A DNA stretch of 8,013 bases. Source: Thiotrichaceae bacterium. Lineage in GTDB: Bacteria > Pseudomonadota > Gammaproteobacteria > Thiotrichales > Thiotrichaceae. Below the pieces are notes generated by a model that saw only the letters and a list, made by a program, of their open reading frames with translations, was not told the DNA's origin and did not search any database. Shown piece after piece: positions 1 to 7,187 of the stretch; position 1 is the stretch's first letter; the number at the start of each line of letters is the position of its first letter. The stretch is from positions 1 through 8,013 of the forward strand of contig JALVFC010000442.1 of assembly GCA_027030285.1 (NCBI GenBank). Direction: 5' to 3'. A program made the translations under genes and the position numbers.

Positions 1-3000
1 CATTGGTTTATTCCTCGATATGACGCTTAGAAATATTGAAAGCGTGCTCTATTTTGAAGATTTCCTGGTCACAGATCCAGGAATGACGGATCTAGAGCTG
101 GGGCAGCTCCTTAGTGATGAGCAGTATCTGGAAGCTATTGAAGAGTATGGTGATGAGTTTGAAGCTAGCATGGGTGCCGAGGCAGTTCTCAAACTGCTAC
201 AGACCGTTAATATAGACGATGAAATTGAGTCACTCAAAGAGCAGGCAACACAAACCCGTTCGGAAACCAAGCTGAAGCGCATTGCTAAGCGTATGAAGTT
301 GATGGAAGCATTTCAGACTTCCGGTAATAAGCCAGAGTGGATGATTCTGACCGTTTTACCTATTTTGCCCCCTGATCTGCGCCCGTTAGTGCCATTAGAT
401 GGTGGTCGTTTTGCGACCTCTGACCTGAATGATCTGTATCGACGGGTGATCAATCGTAATAATCGTTTACGCAGACTGTTGGAGCTCAATGCACCAGATA
501 TTATTGTGCGTAATGAAAAGCGAATGCTGCAAGAATCTGTGGATGCGCTGCTGGATAATGGACGTCGTGGGCGTGCGATTACTGGTTCGAACAAGCGTCC
601 ATTAAAGTCATTGGCTGACATGATCAAAGGTAAGCAGGGTCGTTTCAGGCAAAACCTGCTGGGTAAGCGTGTGGACTATTCCGGTCGTTCAGTTATTGTA
701 ACGGGTCCTACCCTGCGCTTGCATCAGTGTGGTCTGCCCAAGAAAATGGGGCTTGAGTTATTCAAGCCATTTATTTTCGGCAAGCTGCAACGCCGTGGTC
801 TGGCGGGAACAATAAAAGCTGCGAAGAAGCTGGTTGAGCGTGAAATCCCTGAAGTGTGGGATATTCTCGAGGAAGTAATTCGTGAACATCCAATTATGCT
901 TAACCGTGCGCCTACATTGCACAGATTAGGTATTCAGGCATTTGAGCCCGTGTTGATCGAAGGCAAAGCGATTCAGCTGCACCCATTAGTGTGCGCAGCA
1001 TTTAACGCTGACTTTGATGGTGACCAGATGGCAGTCCATGTGCCTTTGTCCATTGAGGCACAGATGGAAGCACGGGTTTTGATGTTGGCAACAAACAATG
1101 TTTTGTCGCCTGCTAATGGCGAGCCCATTATTGTACCTTCTCAGGATATAGTGCTGGGTTTGTACTATATGACGCGTGAGCGTATTAATGCCAAAGGCGA
1201 AGGCATGGTGTTTGCTAGTGCTGATGAGGCTTTGCGTGCCTATGATTCAGGTGTCGCATCGTTGCACGCCAAGGTGCAAGTACGCATTGTTGATATTGTA
1301 AAGAATGAAGATGGTGATTTTGAAAAGCGTTTGCGCAGAGTAGAGACAACAGTTGGTCGTGCCATATTGTCGGAAATTTTACCAGAAGGATTACCGTTTG
1401 AAATTCTCAATACAACGCTTAATAAAAAGGCGATTGCCAACCTGATTAATCAGGCGTATCGAAATGTCGGTTTGAAAGCAACCGTTATCTTTGCTGATCA
1501 CCTGATGTATACCGGTTATAAATATGCAACACGTGCTGGTGTTTCATTCTGTTCTAGTGATATGGAAATTCCGGCTAGCAAGAAGGATATTATTGCGTTG
1601 GCAGAAGATGATGTATCTGAAATCCAGAATCAGTATGCGTCGGGTTTGGTAACCAACGGTGAGCGTTACAACAAGGTTGTTGATATCTGGTCACGCACCA
1701 ATGAACAAGTCGCCAAGGCTATGATGGACGGGCTTAGCAAAGAAACTGTCATCGATGCCGACGGTAATGAAGTTGAGCAGGAGTCTTTTAATTCGATTTA
1801 TATGATGGCGGATTCTGGGGCACGTGGTTCAGCAGCACAGATCAGACAGCTTGCTGGAATGCGTGGTTTGATGGCGAAGCCGGATGGTTCAATTATCGAA
1901 ACTCCTATTACTTCAAACTTCCGTGAAGGTCTTAATGTATTACAGTACTTTATTTCTACGCATGGTGCTCGTAAAGGCCTGGCAGATACGGCTCTTAAAA
2001 CAGCTAACTCCGGGTATTTGACTCGTCGCCTGGTGGATGTTGCGCAGGATATGGTTGTTACAGAAGATGACTGTGGCACTGAAGACGGACTTGTCATGAA
2101 GCCTATCATTGAAGGTGGCGATGTCGTTCAGGCTCTCGGTGACCGAGTGCTTGGTCGGGTGGTTGCTGTAGACGTAGAAGATGAGGAAGGTAATATCCTG
2201 ATTCCAGCACAGACACTGATAGATGAGACTTGGGTTGAGACGTTAAATAAAATGCATATTGACGAGATCAAGGTGCGTTCAGCTATTACTTGTGAAGCTG
2301 AATACGGTATCTGTGCTTCTTGTTATGGGCGTGATTTAGGGCGTGGGCACAAGGTGAACAGGGGTGAGGCTGTAGGAGTTATTGCTGCACAGTCTATTGG
2401 TGAGCCTGGAACTCAGTTGACTATGCGTACATTCCATATTGGTGGTGCGGCAAGTAGTTCAGCTGCTGCAAACAATATTCAGGTGAAAACCTCAGGTTCT
2501 ATTCGTTTAACCAATGTAAAAACGGTAACGAACAAGAATGGGAACCTGGTGGCTGTTTCGCGCTCAGGTGAACTGAGTGTGAGTGATGAGCATGGGCGAG
2601 AGAAAGAGCGCTACAAAATTCCTTATGGTGCTGTTATCACAGTGTCTGACGGGGATGAAATTGAAGCAGGCACAGAAGTTGCAACCTGGGATCCGCATAC
2701 GCATCCAATTATTACTGAAGTAACGGGTAAAGTTGATTTCGTTGACTTTGTGGATGGTGTTACTATCAATACCAAGGTTGACGAGATAACCGGGCTAAGC
2801 TCAATCGAAATTAGTGACCCCAAAAGCCGTGGATCAAAGGGTAAAGATTTGCGCCCGATGATTCGCCTGTTAAATGAAAAGAACGAAAGTGTCTACTTTG
2901 ACGGCACCGAGATACCAGTACAGTATCCTTTGAATGCAGGTGCATTGATTAACCTGAAAAATGGTGAGCAGGTAAATGTTGGAGATGTGCTGGCGCGTAT

Positions 3001-3853
3001 GCCGCAAGAGTCTACCAGAACGCGTGATATCACAGGTGGTTTGCCACGAGTAGCTGACCTGTTTGAAGCAAGGAAACCTAAAGAGCCAGCGATATTGGCC
3101 GAAATGACTGGAACAGTGTCTTTCGGCAAAGAAACGACGGGTAAAGTCCGCTTGATTATCACACCAGAGGAAGGCGATCATTATGAAGCTCTAATCCCTA
3201 AATGGAGAACACTCAATGTGTTTGAAGGTGAGAAAGTCGAGAAGGGTGAGTTAATAGCAGATGGTGAGCCGAGTCCTCATGATATCGTGCGTCTGCAGGG
3301 GCCCAAAGTGGTTGCTGAATACCTGGTGAAGGAAATACAGGATGTTTATCGCTTGCAAGGTGTAATCATTGCAGACAAGCATATCGAAGTCATCGTGAAG
3401 CAGATGATTCGAAAGGTTGAGATTGTTGATGGCGGTGATAGTAAATACCTCAAGGGCGAGCAAATCGACTTCCGTGAGGTTGATGCTGTTAACAAAAAGC
3501 TGGAGGCTGAAGGAAAGCTGCCAGCGAAATTTATTCGTTTGCTTTTAGGGATTACAAAATCATCTCTGGTAACTGATTCCTTTATTTCTGCAGCATCATT
3601 CCAGGAGACTACTCGAGTTTTGACAGAGGCCTCTGTGAAAGGTGCCAGTGACGAGCTGAGAGGTCTAAAAGAGAATGTCATTGTTGGTAGGCTGATTCCT
3701 GCTGGCACTGGCCTGATTCATCATCAGGAGAAACGTCAGGAGCGTGAAAACAAGATGGCAGCTGATCTGGCAGCTCTGGATGCCAAGCGACAGGCTAAAG
3801 AGGCGGCAGAAAATGACGGTGATGCTTCATCGGATGATGGCTTATCTGAATAG
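1..3853 (+). CDS. rpoC: DNA-directed RNA polymerase subunit beta' (5'-truncated by window edge)
   Basis: Beta' subunit of RNA polymerase, which carries the catalytic magnesium site. The reading frame is open from base 2, and its first codons (IGLFLDMTLRNIE) align with E. coli RpoC from about residue 124. The ATG at 20 is therefore internal and the true start lies upstream. The estimated full length is about 1406 residues, against 1407 in E. coli. Visible landmarks: the lid/rudder and switch-2 region (about 540-710); the catalytic NADFDGD motif at 1004-1024 with its three aspartates; the bridge-helix segment (ADSGARGSAAQIRQ, about 1805-1850); the four cysteines of the second zinc site (2072, 2291, 2312, 2321); the trigger-loop start GEPGTQLTMRTFHIGG with Met at 2423 and His at 2435; and the large proteobacterial trigger-loop insertion (about 2460-3010), followed by DITGGLPRVADLFEARKPKEPAIL. 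The first zinc site lies outside the window. The protein ends in a charged, Lys/Glu/Asp-rich tail and stops at TAG 3851-3853. It appears intact, with no frameshift. Confidence 0.99.
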   Translation, partial: IGLFLDMTLRNIESVLYFEDFLVTDPGMTDLELGQLLSDEQYLEAIEEYGDEFEASMGAEAVLKLLQTVNIDDEIESLKEQATQTRSETKLKRIAKRMKLMEAFQTSGNKPEWMILTVLPILPPDLRPLVPLDGGRFATSDLNDLYRRVINRNNRLRRLLELNAPDIIVRNEKRMLQESVDALLDNGRRGRAITGSNKRPLKSLADMIKGKQGRFRQNLLGKRVDYSGRSVIVTGPTLRLHQCGLPKKMGLELFKPFIFGKLQRRGLAGTIKAAKKLVEREIPEVWDILEEVIREHPIMLNRAPTLHRLGIQAFEPVLIEGKAIQLHPLVCAAFNADFDGDQMAVHVPLSIEAQMEARVLMLATNNVLSPANGEPIIVPSQDIVLGLYYMTRERINAKGEGMVFASADEALRAYDSGVASLHAKVQVRIVDIVKNEDGDFEKRLRRVETTVGRAILSEILPEGLPFEILNTTLNKKAIANLINQAYRNVGLKATVIFADHLMYTGYKYATRAGVSFCSSDMEIPASKKDIIALAEDDVSEIQNQYASGLVTNGERYNKVVDIWSRTNEQVAKAMMDGLSKETVIDADGNEVEQESFNSIYMMADSGARGSAAQIRQLAGMRGLMAKPDGSIIETPITSNFREGLNVLQYFISTHGARKGLADTALKTANSGYLTRRLVDVAQDMVVTEDDCGTEDGLVMKPIIEGGDVVQALGDRVLGRVVAVDVEDEEGNILIPAQTLIDETWVETLNKMHIDEIKVRSAITCEAEYGICASCYGRDLGRGHKVNRGEAVGVIAAQSIGEPGTQLTMRTFHIGGAASSSAAANNIQVKTSGSIRLTNVKTVTNKNGNLVAVSRSGELSVSDEHGREKERYKIPYGAVITVSDGDEIEAGTEVATWDPHTHPIITEVTGKVDFVDFVDGVTINTKVDEITGLSSIEISDPKSRGSKGKDLRPMIRLLNEKNESVYFDGTEIPVQYPLNAGALINLKNGEQVNVGDVLARMPQESTRTRDITGGLPRVADLFEARKPKEPAILAEMTGTVSFGKETTGKVRLIITPEEGDHYEALIPKWRTLNVFEGEKVEKGELIADGEPSPHDIVRLQGPKVVAEYLVKEIQDVYRLQGVIIADKHIEVIVKQMIRKVEIVDGGDSKYLKGEQIDFREVDAVNKKLEAEGKLPAKFIRLLLGITKSSLVTDSFISAASFQETTRVLTEASVKGASDELRGLKENVIVGRLIPAGTGLIHHQEKRQERENKMAADLAALDAKRQAKEAAENDGDASSDDGLSE

Positions 3854-3913
3854 TGCTTGGTGGGTGTAAGTGCATAGCGGAAGATTTTGCCATCGCCTGC
3901 AGTTTCGACATGA

Positions 3914-3951
3914 GGATTGCGTGAAAAAAAACCTGGTTTTTTCCGCAATCC
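3914..3951. repeat. Inverted repeat with A-tract/T-tract core upstream of the str promoter
   Basis: Outer arms GGATTGCG (3914-3921) and CGCAATCC (3944-3951) are perfect 8-bp complements. Inside them an A8 run (3924-3931) faces a T6 run (3937-3942) across a short CCTGG loop, so nearly the whole element can fold into one long hairpin. No U-tract follows the right arm, so it does not look like an ordinary intrinsic terminator on the + strand. It ends only three bases before the -35 box at 3955. The A/T runs fall about 48-66 bases upstream of the likely transcription start, so the T-tract could act as an UP-like element for the RNA polymerase alpha C-terminal domain. Alternatively it could be a processing or stabilising hairpin at the rpoC mRNA 3' end. 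The fold is seen directly; the role is inference. Confidence 0.6.
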
Positions 3952-3954
3952 AGC

Positions 3955-3983
3955 TTGACACAAATGGGTCTAAGCACTAGAAT
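3955..3983 (+). promoter_or_regulatory. Sigma-70 promoter for the rpsL-rpsG-fusA-tuf (str) operon
   Basis: The -35 box TTGACA (3955-3960) matches consensus exactly. It is separated by 17 bases from the -10 box TAGAAT (3978-3983), one mismatch from TATAAT. The start of transcription should fall near 3989-3992. The bases between the -10 box and that point (TCCGCGCC) are GC-rich, like the discriminators of rRNA and ribosomal-protein promoters that are repressed by ppGpp/DksA in the stringent response. It lies 102 bases past the rpoC stop codon and 136 bases before rpsL. It is oriented toward the str genes and is the only convincing promoter in the intergenic region. The boxes are seen in the sequence; activity and stringent control are inferred. 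Confidence 0.85.
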
Positions 3984-3989
3984 TCCGCG

Positions 3990-4118
3990 CCTCTGTATAG
4001 GCAGAGTGGCTCGAAGGTGAGCAAACATTGCCAGTTTCAATTGAGATTGGTAGTTGAACAATTATCAAATATCCAGCCAGCAGGCTGGATTTTTTAACTC
4101 CACTGTTAGGAGAAATGA
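3990..4118 (+). promoter_or_regulatory. 5' leader of the str operon mRNA with several hairpins
   Basis: This is the presumed untranslated leader from the promoter to the rpsL start. It can form a small stem CTCTG (3991-3995) with CAGAG (4002-4006). A second hairpin at 4031-4050 pairs CCAGTTTC with GAGATTGG, including two G-U pairs. A strong terminator hairpin follows at 4071-4095. A ribosome-binding site AGGAGA (4108-4113) sits five bases before the rpsL ATG. A weak antiterminator-like pairing is possible between TGGCT (4007-4011) and AGCCA (4075-4079), but I see no strong alternative fold. The order promoter, hairpins, terminator, ribosome-binding site is that of an attenuated leader. Its ligand or sensor cannot be read from the sequence. 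Confidence 0.5.
4071..4095 (+). terminator. Intrinsic terminator or attenuator in the rpsL leader
   Basis: A perfect 8-bp stem, ATCCAGCC (4071-4078) and GGCTGGAT (4083-4090), closes a four-base AGCA loop. It runs directly into a T-tract (4090-4095), the standard form of a Rho-independent terminator. It lies downstream of the str promoter, and only 23 bases separate it from the rpsL start, too few for another promoter. Transcripts reaching rpsL must therefore read through it. It may serve as the end of rpoBC transcripts, as an attenuator for the str operon, or both. As I recall, an attenuator-like leader before rpsL has been proposed in pseudomonads and listed in Rfam, which gives a precedent but no proof here. 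Confidence 0.8.
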
Positions 4119-4493
4119 ATGGCAACGATTAACCAACTGGTACGTAAGCCGCGTAAGACTAAAAAAGCAAAAACGACAGTTCCAGGCTTGGAGGCCTGTC
4201 CTCAACGTCGTGGTGTGTGTACTCGTGTTTATACAACAACACCCAAGAAACCAAACTCTGCCATGCGTAAGGTTGCGCGTGTGCGCTTGACTAGCGGCTT
4301 TGAAGTTGCCAGTTATATTGGTGGTGAAGGGCATAACCTGCAAGAGCACTCTGTAGTGCTGGTGCGTGGTGGTCGTGTAAAAGACTTGCCTGGTGTGCGC
4401 TACCACACGGTGCGTGGAAGCCTGGATACACAGGGTGTGGATGGTAGGCGTCAAGGGCGTTCCAAGTATGGAACCAAGCGTCCAAAGTCATAA
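4119..4493 (+). CDS. rpsL: 30S ribosomal protein S12
   Basis: Small-subunit protein S12 lies at the decoding centre, where it monitors codon-anticodon pairing and affects translational accuracy and streptomycin response. The product is 124 residues, the same length as E. coli S12, and begins MATINQLVRKPR. Conserved signatures are seen: LEACPQRRGVCTRVYTTTPKKPNSA, FEVASYIGGEGHNLQEHS and RGGRVKDLPGVRYHTVRG. The lysines of the PKKPNS loop and of VKDLPG, sites of classic streptomycin-resistance changes, have the wild-type residues, so the allele looks streptomycin-sensitive. The Asp of KDLPG, the usual methylthiolation site, is present. The start at 4119 is set by the AGGAGA ribosome-binding site and by homology. 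An overlapping ATG at 4115 opens a frame of only five codons. It is the first gene of the str operon, followed by rpsG after 39 bases. Codons are T-rich at third positions (about 44 of 124 by hand count). Confidence 0.99.
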   Translation: MATINQLVRKPRKTKKAKTTVPGLEACPQRRGVCTRVYTTTPKKPNSAMRKVARVRLTSGFEVASYIGGEGHNLQEHSVVLVRGGRVKDLPGVRYHTVRGSLDTQGVDGRRQGRSKYGTKRPKS

Positions 4494-4532
4494 GTGATAT
4501 AAAAGCAGTTAATCGTTAAACGAGAGTAGATT

Positions 4533-5000
4533 ATGCCCAGAAGAAGAGAAGTCCCGAAGCGTGTTATATTGCCAGATCCCAAGTTTGGAAGCGTGATGCT
4601 TGCCAAATTTGTAAATACCATTATGAAGGATGGTAAAAAGTCTGTTGCTGAGAAAATTGTTTATAAGGCACTGGACGAGATTTCAAGTAAAAAAGGCGCT
4701 GACATGGATATTCTTAATAGCGCACTGGAAAATGTTCGTCCGTCTGTAGAAGTTAAGTCTCGCCGTGTAGGTGGTGCAACGTATCAGGTTCCGGTAGAAG
4801 TGCGTGCTTCACGACAGGATGCGCTAGCCATGCGCTGGTTGGTTGAGGCAGCACGTAAACGTGGCGAAAAATCTATGGCGCAGAAGTTGGCAGGAGAGCT
4901 AATGGAAGCGGCTGAGAAACGTGGTTCGGCTGTTAAGAAACGTGAAGATGTTCACAAGATGGCTGAGGCGAACAAGGCGTTTGCTCACTTCCGCTGGTAA
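4533..5000 (+). CDS. rpsG: 30S ribosomal protein S7
   Basis: S7 is the primary binding protein that nucleates assembly of the 30S head and contacts the E-site tRNA. The product is 155 residues, in line with the usual length of about 156. It begins MPRRREVPKRVILPDPKFGS and ends KREDVHKMAEANKAFAHFRW, both family hallmarks. The central ENVRPSVEVKSRRVGGATYQVPVEV segment is the RNA-contacting beta-hairpin, followed by the conserved ALAMRWLVEAARKRG helix. A GAGAG ribosome-binding site (4522-4526) lies six bases before the ATG. In E. coli, S7 represses its own operon by binding the spacer between rpsL and rpsG, which there is about 96 bases long. Here the spacer is only 39 bases, with a small possible hairpin TCGT/ACGA (4513-4523) touching the ribosome-binding site. 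The E. coli mode of control may therefore be absent or reduced. Confidence 0.99.
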   Translation: MPRRREVPKRVILPDPKFGSVMLAKFVNTIMKDGKKSVAEKIVYKALDEISSKKGADMDILNSALENVRPSVEVKSRRVGGATYQVPVEVRASRQDALAMRWLVEAARKRGEKSMAQKLAGELMEAAEKRGSAVKKREDVHKMAEANKAFAHFRW

Positions 5001-5043
5001 TTTTTGAAATTCCGATTGATATAGAAAAGATAAAGATAGAACA

Positions 5044-7134
5044 ATGGCGCGCGCTACACCTATTAATAGGTATCGGAATGTAGGAATAATGGCGCACATT
5101 GATGCGGGGAAAACAACAACAACAGAGCGCATTCTTTACTATACTGGTGTATCACACAAAATTGGAGAGGTACACGATGGTGCTGCAACCATGGACTGGA
5201 TGGAGCAGGAGCAGGAACGAGGGATCACCATTACCTCGGCTGCAACGACATGCTTCTGGCGTGGGATGGAAAAGCAATACCCTGAGCATCGTATCAATAT
5301 TATTGATACCCCGGGGCATGTTGATTTCACGATAGAAGTTGAGCGTTCCCTGCGAGTGCTGGATGGAGCGGTTGCAGTTTTTTGCGCAGTAGGAGGCGTT
5401 GAGCCACAGTCCGAGACAGTCTGGAGGCAGGCTGATAAATATAAAGTGCCCCGTTTGGCATTTGTTAACAAGATGGATCGCGCAGGCGCGGATTTTTTGC
5501 GTGTTGTTGGGCAGATAAAAAATAGGCTTGGCGCGAATGCAGTGCCGCTGCAAATCTCGATTGGTGCAGAGGAGGCCTTTCAAGGTGTTGTTGACCTGAT
5601 TCGCATGAAGGCGATTTATTGGGAAGATGACAACATGGGCGTCGCGTTCGAAATAACAGATATTCCTGCTGAATATCAGGATGAGGCAGAACAGTGGCGT
5701 GAGAATTTGCTGGAAGCCGTGGCAGAAGCAGATGATGCTCTGATGGAGGTTTACCTTGAAAGTGGAAGCCTTGAAGAAGAGCAGATTCACCAAGGGGTGA
5801 GGTCTCTTGCGCTAAGAAATGAGATTGTACCTGTGCTATGTGGTACGGCTTTTAAGAATAAAGGTGTGCAATCCCTGCTTGATGCCATGATTGCATATTT
5901 GCCTTCTCCGCAAGATGTTCCGGCTATTGAGGGGGTTCTTGAGAATGGTGAGCCAGCTGAAAGGCATCCGGATGATAATGAGCCGTTTGCAGCACTGGCA
6001 TTTAAAATTGCTACAGATCCTTTTGTCGGGGTTTTGACTTTTTTTAGAGTTTACTCTGGTGTGCTAAGTACTGGTGATACGGTTTATAACGTTATCAAAG
6101 GCAAGCAAGAGCGCATAGGTCGATTGTTGCAGATGCACTCCAATTCTCGTGAAGAGATCAAGGAGGTTCGTGCAGGAGACATTGCTGCTGCAGTTGGTTT
6201 AAAGGATGTTGTGACTGGTGAGACGCTATGCGACAAGTCTCACCCCATTAAACTTGAGCCAATGGAGTTTCCAGAGCCGGTTATCTCAATTGCTGTAGAA
6301 CCAAAAACAGCCGGGGATCAGGAGAAGATGTCCCTGGCGCTGGCAAGGCTGGCGAAAGAAGACCCTACATTCCGGGTAAAGACGGATGAGGAGTCAGGTC
6401 AGACCATTATATCGGGAATGGGGGAATTGCATCTCGATATCATTGTAGATCGATTGCGGCGTGAGTTTGACGTTGATGCCAATATAGGTGATCCGCAAGT
6501 TGCTTATAGAGAAGCTATAAAATCCACTGTTAAGGTGGAAGGTAAGCACATTAAGCAAAGTGGTGGTCGCGGTCAGTATGGTCATGTCTGGTTGAAACTT
6601 GAACCACTGGCAGAAGGTTCAGGGATAGAGTTTGAAAATGCGGTTGTCGGTGGAGTGGTTCCCAAGGAATATATCTCAGCCGTTGAAAAGGGTATATATG
6701 ATCAACTAAATAGTGGTGTATATGCAGGTTTTCCAGTGGTTGACGTGAAAGCAACCCTGTATGACGGTTCCTATCACGATGTTGATTCTAGTGAGATGGC
6801 CTTCAAGATTGCCGCGCATGTTGCAATACGAAAAGGTGTATTAGAAGCCAACCCGGTTATTCTTGAACCTGTTATGAAGGTTGAAGTGGTAACACCGGAA
6901 GATTATATGGGCGAGGTAATGGGAGACCTGAACCGTCGCCGCGGGATAGTGGAAGGCATGGAAGATTCGCCTTCTGGAAAAGTTGTACGTGCAGAAGTGC
7001 CGTTGAGTCAGATGTTTGGATATGCAACAGACGTGCGCTCAGCTACGCAAGGACGTGCAACCTATTCAATGGAGTTTTCAAAGTACGCCGAGGCACCTGC
7101 ATCTGTAGCAGACGCCATTATGAGTAAAAGATAA
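5044..7134 (+). CDS. fusA: Elongation factor G
   Basis: EF-G is the ribosomal translocase GTPase; with RRF it also helps recycle ribosomes. The product is 696 residues, close to the 704 of E. coli EF-G. GTPase motifs are intact: the P-loop AHIDAGKT (residues 17-24), switch I ERGITIT (58-64), DTPGH (88-92) with the catalytic His, and NKMD (142-145). Domain III contains MGELHLDI (from residue 459). Domain IV carries QSGGRGQYGHVWLKLEP and the tip motif GSYHDVDSSEMAFK with the conserved His near residue 578. Domain V has TPEDYMGEVMGDLNRRRG and FGYATDVRSATQGRATY. The DYMGEVMGDLNRRRG form resembles what I recall from pseudomonads more than E. coli (TGDVIGDLSRRRG). The start follows from the MARATPINRYRN homology. 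The upstream region is purine-rich but has no clear GGAG-like site, so translation may depend on coupling to rpsG, whose stop is 43 bases upstream. Most Asp codons are GAT, unlike tuf. Confidence 0.99.
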   Translation: MARATPINRYRNVGIMAHIDAGKTTTTERILYYTGVSHKIGEVHDGAATMDWMEQEQERGITITSAATTCFWRGMEKQYPEHRINIIDTPGHVDFTIEVERSLRVLDGAVAVFCAVGGVEPQSETVWRQADKYKVPRLAFVNKMDRAGADFLRVVGQIKNRLGANAVPLQISIGAEEAFQGVVDLIRMKAIYWEDDNMGVAFEITDIPAEYQDEAEQWRENLLEAVAEADDALMEVYLESGSLEEEQIHQGVRSLALRNEIVPVLCGTAFKNKGVQSLLDAMIAYLPSPQDVPAIEGVLENGEPAERHPDDNEPFAALAFKIATDPFVGVLTFFRVYSGVLSTGDTVYNVIKGKQERIGRLLQMHSNSREEIKEVRAGDIAAAVGLKDVVTGETLCDKSHPIKLEPMEFPEPVISIAVEPKTAGDQEKMSLALARLAKEDPTFRVKTDEESGQTIISGMGELHLDIIVDRLRREFDVDANIGDPQVAYREAIKSTVKVEGKHIKQSGGRGQYGHVWLKLEPLAEGSGIEFENAVVGGVVPKEYISAVEKGIYDQLNSGVYAGFPVVDVKATLYDGSYHDVDSSEMAFKIAAHVAIRKGVLEANPVILEPVMKVEVVTPEDYMGEVMGDLNRRRGIVEGMEDSPSGKVVRAEVPLSQMFGYATDVRSATQGRATYSMEFSKYAEAPASVADAIMSKR

Positions 7135-7187
7135 AACATCGCGCAAGCGAGTCGTAACAGGAATATAGAAAGGAAAGGTAGAAGACG

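Noticed and set aside
20..22. ATG at 20 as the rpoC start codon
   Set aside because: The frame is open upstream to the window edge and the preceding codons (IGLFLD) align with E. coli RpoC just before its Met130, so this Met is internal.
3937..3942. T6 run after rpoC as the U-tract of an intrinsic terminator
   Set aside because: The run is preceded only by an A-rich segment and a short CCTGG, with no GC-rich stem immediately upstream; it sits inside the larger hairpin instead of after it.
3795..4061. An 88-codon minus-strand frame across the rpoC end and the intergenic region
   Set aside because: It runs antisense through rpoC and the promoter, has no recognisable motifs, and is better explained as chance openness.
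4054..4290. A 78-codon + strand frame overlapping the leader terminator and the start of rpsL
   Set aside because: It overlaps rpsL in another frame, starts inside the leader without a ribosome-binding site, and shows no recognisable protein family.
5152..5793. A 213-codon open frame on the minus strand opposite fusA
   Set aside because: It lies wholly within fusA, resembles no family I recognise, has Cys/His/Phe-rich low-plausibility composition, and has no promoter or ribosome-binding site that I can see.
6400..7187. Internal promoter for tuf in the 3' part of fusA or in the fusA-tuf gap
   Set aside because: Several TTGACG-like hexamers occur, but none has a reasonable -10 box at 16-18 bases, so I could not support one by eye.
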